Below the pieces are notes generated by a model. That model was not told the DNA's origin, searched no databases, and saw only the letters and a program-made list of their open reading frames with translations. The translations under genes were made by a program, and so were the position numbers. DNA of 11,004 nt from Paracoccaceae bacterium. GTDB lineage: Bacteria; Pseudomonadota; Alphaproteobacteria; Rhodobacterales; Rhodobacteraceae. Shown piece after piece: positions 7,027 through 11,004 of this stretch; the first letter of the stretch is position 1; the number at the start of each line of letters is the position of its first letter. The stretch covers positions 1-11,004 of the forward strand of contig WTGT01000249.1 in the NCBI GenBank assembly GCA_011523445.1. The letters are read 5' to 3'.

Positions 7027-7092
7027 ATGACTGAAATGAAAAACAGATCACGACAGTCCCGAAAAGTCATGATTGGGGGCAATACCAGGTGA
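7027..7092 (+). CDS. Possible 21-residue leader peptide overlapping the EIIA start
   Basis: An ATG at 7027 opens a 21-codon frame encoding a basic peptide (six Lys/Arg against one Glu). It ends in TGA at 7090-7092 and overlaps the GTG start of EIIA as GTGA. The overlap is the classic geometry of translational coupling. It lies where rapZ is found in many relatives, but shows no resemblance to RapZ. No strong Shine-Dalgarno precedes it. It could be a coupling leader or a chance frame. Confidence 0.25.
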   Translation: MTEMKNRSRQSRKVMIGGNTR

Positions 7093-7475
7093 TAGGAATT
7101 GTTATTGTTGCAAATGGCAATTTTGCACTCGAATTGTGTGAATGTCTTGAACAGATCTTGGGTAAACAGCAAAATCTGGCAGCAATAACCATGGATGACG
7201 ATATTGACAGGAATGAAAAGGAGGCCGAAATCTGTACTGCCATCTGTGAGGTGGATCAGGGAAAAGGTGTTGTTATCCTGACGGATATTTATGGCAGTTC
7301 ACCCTCCAACCTGTCAGTTTGTGCCTGTCGCAAAACTCCCGGAACAATCCTTACAGGGGTAAATCTACCGATGTTGATCAAACTTGTGAAATCAAGAAAC
7401 AAGAGTATTCAAGAAGCCACAAAACTTGCTTTTGAAGCTGGTCGTCAACATATCAGAATCTATGAAGAAAGGTAA
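7089..7475 (+). CDS. PTS EIIA, mannose family (EIIA-Man), with the phosphorylation-site His replaced by Asn
   Basis: A 128-residue cytoplasmic EIIA-Man domain, normally a regulatory phosphocarrier receiving phosphate from HPr. It starts with GTG (first residue Met). The next in-frame stop upstream is TGA at 7032 with no better start between, and the N-terminus aligns with the family beginning MIGIVLVTHG. Conserved parts are ILTDIYGSSPSNL, where the Asp contacts the active His in relatives, and TGVNLPMLIKL. The striking change is at residues 8-9: the normal Thr-His reads Ala-Asn (codon 9 AAT, 7113-7115), so the phospho-accepting His is missing. The only histidine in the protein is His121 near the C-terminus, far from the active site. 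No EIIB or EIIC genes are nearby, as usual for alphaproteobacterial PTS-Ntr. HPr follows after 4 nt. The protein is full length without frameshift, so it looks kept rather than decayed. Confidence 0.88.
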   Translation: MIGIVIVANGNFALELCECLEQILGKQQNLAAITMDDDIDRNEKEAEICTAICEVDQGKGVVILTDIYGSSPSNLSVCACRKTPGTILTGVNLPMLIKLVKSRNKSIQEATKLAFEAGRQHIRIYEER

Positions 7476-7479
7476 TTGA

Positions 7480-7752
7480 ATGGTCCTAAAATGCGACCTC
7501 GAAATAATTAACGAAAAAGGCCTACATGCAAGAGCTTCAGCCAAGTTTGTTGAAATCGTCGAGCAACATGATTCTGAGGTTGAAGTTTCCTTTGACGGTT
7601 TGACGGTGGCTGGTGACTCCATCATGGGTTTATTGACTTTGGCTGCCTCAATGGGTTCGATAATTTCGCTGGAAATCTTTGGTGATGATGCAAAAGAGCT
7701 GAAGTTGGCGTTGGAAACTTTGGTTGCCGAAAAGTTTTATGAAGAATCATGA
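7480..7752 (+). CDS. ptsH: HPr phosphocarrier protein
   Basis: A 90-residue HPr, the small cytoplasmic phosphocarrier of the phosphotransferase system. The active histidine is His16 in GLHARAS, phosphorylated by enzyme I. The regulatory serine is Ser47 in AGDSIMGLL, the target of HPr kinase. Both motifs are intact, in contrast to the partner EIIA and HPr kinase in the same cluster. The start lies 4 nt after the EIIA stop with AAAGG at 7468-7472, so the two are surely cotranscribed. The stop overlaps the ATG of the acyltransferase. Enzyme I (ptsP or ptsI) is not in the window. In Alphaproteobacteria this HPr usually acts in nitrogen or carbon signalling, not sugar uptake. Confidence 0.95.
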   Translation: MVLKCDLEIINEKGLHARASAKFVEIVEQHDSEVEVSFDGLTVAGDSIMGLLTLAASMGSIISLEIFGDDAKELKLALETLVAEKFYEES

Positions 7753-8657
7753 ACAAAGTTAAGGCCCCCATAGTTGTTTCCGAACTGTCTGGGTTTCCGG
7801 AGGGGTATGAAAAGCCCTTTACCGATGATCCCAATTACCAGCCATACAAGAGCAAGCAATTATCCTATGGCAATACCTTTCCTGGCTCTTATAGAGGAGC
7901 AGTTATCAGGACCATTGAATGGCTGACTGGCAAATTGACCCTGATCAGGCTGATCAGAATATATGAAAGTACTGGACGTTTTCCGAACCAGACCTTTTTC
8001 AGCAAAGCTCTTGAGTTGTTGCAGATTGATCTCCTTACACCCATGGAGGAGATTCAGAAGATTCCCAGGATCGGACCTGTCATCATTGTTGCGAATCATC
8101 CACACGGATTGGTTGATGGGTTGCTCCTTGCGGAAATCTGCGAGCGGATCCGCAAGGATTTCAAAATCCTTACAAGGGAATTGCTCAACACCATCCCTGA
8201 GATTCAGGATCAACTTCTACCGGTCGCATTTCCACATGTTGAAAACCATCTCAAACAAAATGTTGCCATGCGCAAGTTGGCAATGGAGCATTTGGCTGCT
8301 GGCGGTGTTATCGTATTGTTTCCTGCCGGCCAAGTGGCTTCTGCACCAAATTGGACAGCCCCAGCGGTTGAAGCTTCATGGAACCCCTTCACTGCAAAAC
8401 TAATTCGAAAAAGCGATGCACGCATTGTACCGATTTTCTTCCCCGGGGAAAACAGCCGTTGGTACCATTGGGCGAATTTGATTTCCCCGACACTCCGACA
8501 ATCCCTCCTCCTGCATGAGATTGCTCACTCGATGAAGAAACCCCAGAAACCCATTATTGGTGATGTGATTGAACGTGAGGAAGTCAATAGCTTCGAGGGT
8601 AACACCGAAGAATTCATGAGTTGGTTGCGGGCCAAAACACTGGCGTTGGGAAAATAG
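7749..8657 (+). CDS. PlsC-like lysophospholipid/1-acylglycerol-3-phosphate acyltransferase family protein
   Basis: A 302-residue acyltransferase of the LPLAT/PlsC superfamily, probably membrane-associated. It would transfer an acyl chain to a lysophospholipid, ornithine-lipid precursor or similar acceptor. Motif I is NHPHGLVDG at 116-124. The spacing is H-x5-D (His117, Asp123), as in the hemolysin-like branch, instead of the H-x4-D of classical PlsC. Motif III reads FPAGQVAS (191-198) where PlsC has FPEGT, and motif IV is VPIFFPGENSRW. About 100 residues precede motif I, longer than in PlsC. The start overlaps the HPr stop (ATGA), implying translational coupling and matched expression with the PTS proteins. 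It converges with the dehydrogenase on the other strand across an 18-nt gap that shows no terminator. The acyl acceptor is unknown. Confidence 0.85.
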   Translation: MNKVKAPIVVSELSGFPEGYEKPFTDDPNYQPYKSKQLSYGNTFPGSYRGAVIRTIEWLTGKLTLIRLIRIYESTGRFPNQTFFSKALELLQIDLLTPMEEIQKIPRIGPVIIVANHPHGLVDGLLLAEICERIRKDFKILTRELLNTIPEIQDQLLPVAFPHVENHLKQNVAMRKLAMEHLAAGGVIVLFPAGQVASAPNWTAPAVEASWNPFTAKLIRKSDARIVPIFFPGENSRWYHWANLISPTLRQSLLLHEIAHSMKKPQKPIIGDVIEREEVNSFEGNTEEFMSWLRAKTLALGK

Positions 8658-8675
8658 GATTTTTGGTTCTATGGG

Positions 8676-9551
8676 TTAGCGGGTCGGTTGTTTGGGATCA
8701 AAGTGATAGTCGTAAAAACCTCGCATTTTTTTCTTGCCTAGCCATTTGGCCTCGACATATTTTTTAAGCAATGGGCAAGGTAGATATTTGGTGTCACCCA
8801 AACCGCTGTGAAGAACTTCCATAATGGACTGGCAGGTATCCAGACCGATAAAATCAGCCAGTTCCAGTGGTCCCATCGGGTGATTTGCTCCCAACTTCAT
8901 GGATTTGTCGATAGATTCAACATTCCCAACCCCCTCATAAAGGGCATAGATTGCCTCGTTTATCATCGGCATCAGTATTCGATTGACAATAAATCCTGGA
9001 AAATCCTCCGAGGAGGTATGGGTTTTGCCCAGTGTTTTCACAACCTTCTTCAATTCTTCATAGATCATGTCTCCGGTGGCAATACCCCGAACCAATTCCA
9101 CCAGTTTCATTTGTGGCACAGGATTCATGAAATGAAAACCCATAAATCTTTCAGGCCTGTCGGTTTTAGCACCCAACCTTGTGATTGAAATGGATGAAGT
9201 ATTCGTCGTTAGCAGTGTATCCTCACCCAGATAATTTTGAATCTCCTCGAAAATACTGTTCTTTATTTCCTCGTTTTCCACGGCACATTCAATTATCAAA
9301 TCGGATTCCCCGAGCTCGGGCAATCGTCGCTTGATGCTAATTCGACCCAAGGCTTCCTTTTTTTCATCAATGGTCAGCTTTTCCAGGTCAATGAGTATAT
9401 TCATGTTTTTTTCGATGCTTTGAAAGCCTGTAAAGGCAGCCTCGAAGGAAGAATCATGGAGTAGAACCTGATATCCGGCCAAAGCAAAAACATGGGCAAT
9501 ACCATTGCCCATTTGCCCAGCACCAATAACTCCGACTTGATTGATTTTCAT
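8676..9551 (-). CDS. hbdA: 3-hydroxybutyryl-CoA dehydrogenase
   Basis: An NAD(P)-dependent 3-hydroxyacyl-CoA dehydrogenase, 291 residues, interconverting 3-hydroxybutyryl-CoA and acetoacetyl-CoA. It serves butyrate or polyhydroxybutyrate metabolism and beta-oxidation in the cytoplasm. The N-terminal Rossmann fold has GAGQMG at 10-15. Catalytic His140 is in GFHFMNP and its partner Glu152 in LVELVRG, the normal 12-residue spacing. Ser119 lies in NTSS. The C-terminal domain has FPGFIVNRILMP and NHPMGPLELADFIGLD. AGGA lies 6 nt upstream of the ATG (AGGAAAATTATG on the minus strand), so the start is secure. It is a single-gene unit in this window, divergent from the SDR operon. In many relatives it follows etfBA and sits downstream of the adenosyltransferase; here it is upstream and inverted. 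Confidence 0.95.
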   Translation of the reverse strand: MKINQVGVIGAGQMGNGIAHVFALAGYQVLLHDSSFEAAFTGFQSIEKNMNILIDLEKLTIDEKKEALGRISIKRRLPELGESDLIIECAVENEEIKNSIFEEIQNYLGEDTLLTTNTSSISITRLGAKTDRPERFMGFHFMNPVPQMKLVELVRGIATGDMIYEELKKVVKTLGKTHTSSEDFPGFIVNRILMPMINEAIYALYEGVGNVESIDKSMKLGANHPMGPLELADFIGLDTCQSIMEVLHSGLGDTKYLPCPLLKKYVEAKWLGKKKMRGFYDYHFDPKQPTR

Positions 9552-9656
9552 AATTTTCCTGTATTTAACCGGATTACTGACAATTATAGGTATTTTCCCG
9601 AAAACTTATGTCAACTTTCAGAAAACCAAAGGTATAAATTCTTTTTGATAATTTTC

Positions 9657-9717
9657 TAACCAATTTTCTTATATTTTGACGGTTATTACCACTTAATGGT
9701 TATTTATTGTGGTTAAA
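9657..9717. promoter_or_regulatory. GGTTA repeat cluster between hbdA and the SDR gene
   Basis: TAACC at 9657-9661 faces GGTTATT at 9681-9687. It is followed by direct copies GGTTATT at 9698-9704 and GGTTAAA at 9711-9717. Between the first two direct copies lies ACCACTTAATGGT, an imperfect palindrome. Repeats of this density in a divergent spacer suggest an operator, possibly for a fatty-acid or acyl-CoA responsive regulator given the flanking genes, but no regulator is encoded nearby. The region is AT-rich, so chance repetition is a real alternative. Confidence 0.35.
9676..9706 (+). promoter_or_regulatory. Weak promoter candidate for the SDR operon
   Basis: TTGACG at 9676-9681 matches the -35 box in five of six positions. 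TATTTA at 9701-9706 is a partial -10 with a long 19-nt spacer. It overlaps the GGTTA repeats, so a bound regulator would affect it. The call is tentative. Confidence 0.25.
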
Positions 9718-9823
9718 ATCTCCAATTTAACTGCTTACTTGGAATAACTGAATACGAAACAATCAGATTTCAAACATGAAATTTGTAGAACTGATGGTAA
9801 ACACAAGTATACGAGAGGAACCA

Positions 9824-10660
9824 ATGGATAAGCGAACCATTCTCATTACAGGATGCTCATCAGGTATCGGTTTTGATGGTGCCATAACCCTTGCTCAGAG
9901 AGGTTGGCGGGTATTGGCTACCTGTCGGCAGGAAAAAGACTGTGCCAGATTGCAGGAAATGGGTCTGGAAAGTTTTGTATTGGATTACGCCAGCAAGGAG
10001 AGCATTAGGGAAGGGTTTGAGGAAACCATGTCGAGAACCGATGGCTCCCTTTATGCGTTATTCAATAATGGTGCACATGGATTTTTGGGAGCTGTCGAGG
10101 ATACACCGGTAGATGCCCTTCGGGAAATTTTTGAAGTCAACTTTTTTGGATACCACGAACTGACCAAACTCGTGATACCGGTTATGAGAAAGCAGGGATA
10201 TGGTAGAATTGTCCAGAATTCGTCAATTTTGGGTTTTACAACTTTACCCTGGAGAGGGGCTTACAATTCTACCAAGTTTGCACTTGAGGGATTGAGTGAT
10301 ACATTGAGAATAGAACTGAGAAACACTGGAGTTTATATTTCACTTATTCAGCCAGGACCGATTGGCACGAAGATTAGGGTAAATACACGCCGGCATTTTG
10401 AAAAATGGATTGATTGGGAAACTTCTCCATTTGCCGATGATTACAAGAATCGTCTTATTCCAAGATTGTATCAGGAAAGTGGTAAAAAGGATCCGTTTGA
10501 ATTACCTGCCTCGGCAGTTACGAAAGTACTTATTCATGCCCTTGAAGCAAAAAGACCCAAGGAAAAATACAGGGTAACATTCCCGACACAATTTATGGCA
10601 GTCATGAAGCGTATACTTCCAACCAGTGCTGTTGACAGAATTTTGGCAAAACAACTCTAG
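9824..10660 (+). CDS. Short-chain dehydrogenase/reductase (classical SDR)
   Basis: An NAD(P)-dependent oxidoreductase of 278 residues with a Rossmann fold. The cofactor motif is TGCSSGIG at 9-16. The NNAG motif is swapped to NNGA (81-84), a variant I recall from one branch of SDRs. Asn106 is in EVNFFG, the catalytic serine is in NSSILG (133-134), and Tyr147 and Lys151 form YNSTK. A basic residue in ATCRQE after strand 2 suggests NADP preference. The start at 9824 is preferred over an in-frame ATG at 9776. It has AGAGGA 4 nt upstream, and the family begins a few residues before TGxxxGIG. The 16 extra residues of the longer form look like untranslated leader. The HIG1-like gene follows 7 nt after the stop. 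The substrate is unknown; YbbO- or retinol-dehydrogenase-like enzymes are possible relatives. Confidence 0.9.
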   Translation: MDKRTILITGCSSGIGFDGAITLAQRGWRVLATCRQEKDCARLQEMGLESFVLDYASKESIREGFEETMSRTDGSLYALFNNGAHGFLGAVEDTPVDALREIFEVNFFGYHELTKLVIPVMRKQGYGRIVQNSSILGFTTLPWRGAYNSTKFALEGLSDTLRIELRNTGVYISLIQPGPIGTKIRVNTRRHFEKWIDWETSPFADDYKNRLIPRLYQESGKKDPFELPASAVTKVLIHALEAKRPKEKYRVTFPTQFMAVMKRILPTSAVDRILAKQL

Positions 10661-10667
10661 GTGACAC

Positions 10668-10853
10668 ATGAAAGGTATTATCATTGGTGCTGCCCTCTTG
10701 TTTGTACTAATCGTTCTTCTGGTCGGCATTATCGGTTTTGCAGCAGATACGGAATTCAACCGCAAGCATGGTAACAAGTTGATGCGCCTGAGGGTTTTGT
10801 CCCAGGCAGTAGCCGTGATTTTGATTATCCTTTTTGTAATGCTGGACGATTGA
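10668..10853 (+). CDS. Twin-transmembrane small protein, HIG1-domain-like
   Basis: A 61-residue membrane protein with two hydrophobic helices (about 3-25 and 43-58) joined by a short polar loop containing GNKLMRLRVLSQ. This loop matches the core of HIG1-type hypoxia-induced domains, which in mitochondria associate with respiratory supercomplexes. The bacterial function is not known. The start has AGGTGA at 10659-10664 overlapping the SDR stop codon. The adenosyltransferase starts 10 nt after its stop, so the three genes look like one operon. In Alphaproteobacteria this small protein is often next to the adenosyltransferase and the electron-transfer flavoprotein genes, suggesting a respiratory-chain role. 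Confidence 0.8.
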   Translation: MKGIIIGAALLFVLIVLLVGIIGFAADTEFNRKHGNKLMRLRVLSQAVAVILIILFVMLDD

Positions 10854-10863
10854 GGTATTCACT

Positions 10864-11004
10864 ATGGTTGTACTCAACAAAATCTATACTAAAACCGGTG
10901 ACAAGGGTGAAACAGCCCTGGGAGACGGTACGAGGGTTGCCAAGACTTCACCCCGGGTTGAAGCATACGGGACGGTGGATGAATTGAATTCTATCGTGGG
11001 GATT
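10864..11004 (+). CDS. pduO: Cob(I)alamin adenosyltransferase, PduO type (partial, cut by window end)
   Basis: The first 47 residues of a PduO/MMAB-type ATP:cob(I)alamin adenosyltransferase, which makes coenzyme B12 (adenosylcobalamin) for enzymes such as methylmalonyl-CoA mutase. The visible part carries YTKTGDKGETALGDGTRV, the N-terminal ATP-binding motif, and then RVEAYGTVDELNS, both diagnostic. The full protein is normally about 190 residues, so roughly three quarters lies beyond the window. GAGGT at 10852-10856, overlapping the preceding stop, is 7 nt from the ATG. It is the last visible gene of the SDR/twin-transmembrane operon. From relatives I would expect etfB and etfA downstream. 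Confidence 0.93.
   Translation, partial: MVVLNKIYTKTGDKGETALGDGTRVAKTSPRVEAYGTVDELNSIVGI

Noticed and set aside
6977..7088. A remnant of rapZ between hprK and EIIA.
   Set aside because: The gap is only 112 nt, holds no Walker A or RapZ C-terminal motif in any frame, and has a well-placed promoter instead.
9776..9823. Upstream in-frame ATG (9776) for the SDR, adding 16 residues.
   Set aside because: SDRs start just before TGxxxGIG. The ATG at 9824 has AGAGGA upstream, while the earlier one has no clear ribosome binding site.

Overview
The window looks like a stretch of alphaproteobacterial chromosome, moderately AT-rich, probably from a free-living and perhaps marine lineage. The main clues are a short, C-terminal-domain-only HPr kinase with a mannose-type EIIA and HPr, and a small twin-transmembrane HIG1-like protein directly upstream of a PduO-type cobalamin adenosyltransferase. 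Both arrangements are typical of Alphaproteobacteria. Genes are tightly packed with short gaps. I see no tRNA, rRNA, CRISPR array, insertion sequence or phage gene. Positions 1-119 hold no gene I can support.

Region 1 (120-2905, minus strand) is a two-gene operon: a class I aminotransferase followed, 5 nt later, by a ThDP-dependent decarboxylase. Both best resemble AruH and AruI, the arginine:pyruvate transaminase and 2-ketoarginine decarboxylase of the arginine transaminase pathway. Region 2 (3099-5521, plus strand) is divergent from it. It carries a bifunctional GDP-mannose pyrophosphorylase/phosphomannose isomerase (ManC/AlgA type) and a DMT/EamA transporter. The 193-nt divergent spacer is crowded with TTGG/CCAA half-sites, including a perfect 8-bp inverted repeat centred on a TTGACA box.

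Region 3 (5716-8657, plus strand) is the most interesting. It contains an HpcH/HpaI aldolase, HPr kinase (hprK), EIIA-Man, HPr (ptsH) and a PlsC-like acyltransferase. HPr keeps both phosphorylation sites (His16 and Ser47). The EIIA has Asn9 where the phosphorylated histidine should be. The HPr kinase differs from the family at three normally conserved places (Asn12, Thr35, Tyr78). The rapZ gene that usually sits between hprK and EIIA is absent. In its place is a 112-nt spacer with an extended -10 promoter and a 21-codon ORF whose stop overlaps the GTG start of EIIA. The HPr stop overlaps the acyltransferase start (ATGA). This suggests a rewired or purely regulatory nitrogen-type PTS.

Region 4 (8676-11004) has 3-hydroxybutyryl-CoA dehydrogenase on the minus strand. 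Divergent from it is a plus-strand operon: a short-chain dehydrogenase, the twin-transmembrane protein, and the start of the cobalamin adenosyltransferase, cut by the window end. The intergenic region between them carries GGTTA repeats.

All family assignments were made by reading motifs and from remembered family consensus sequences. No database search was run.
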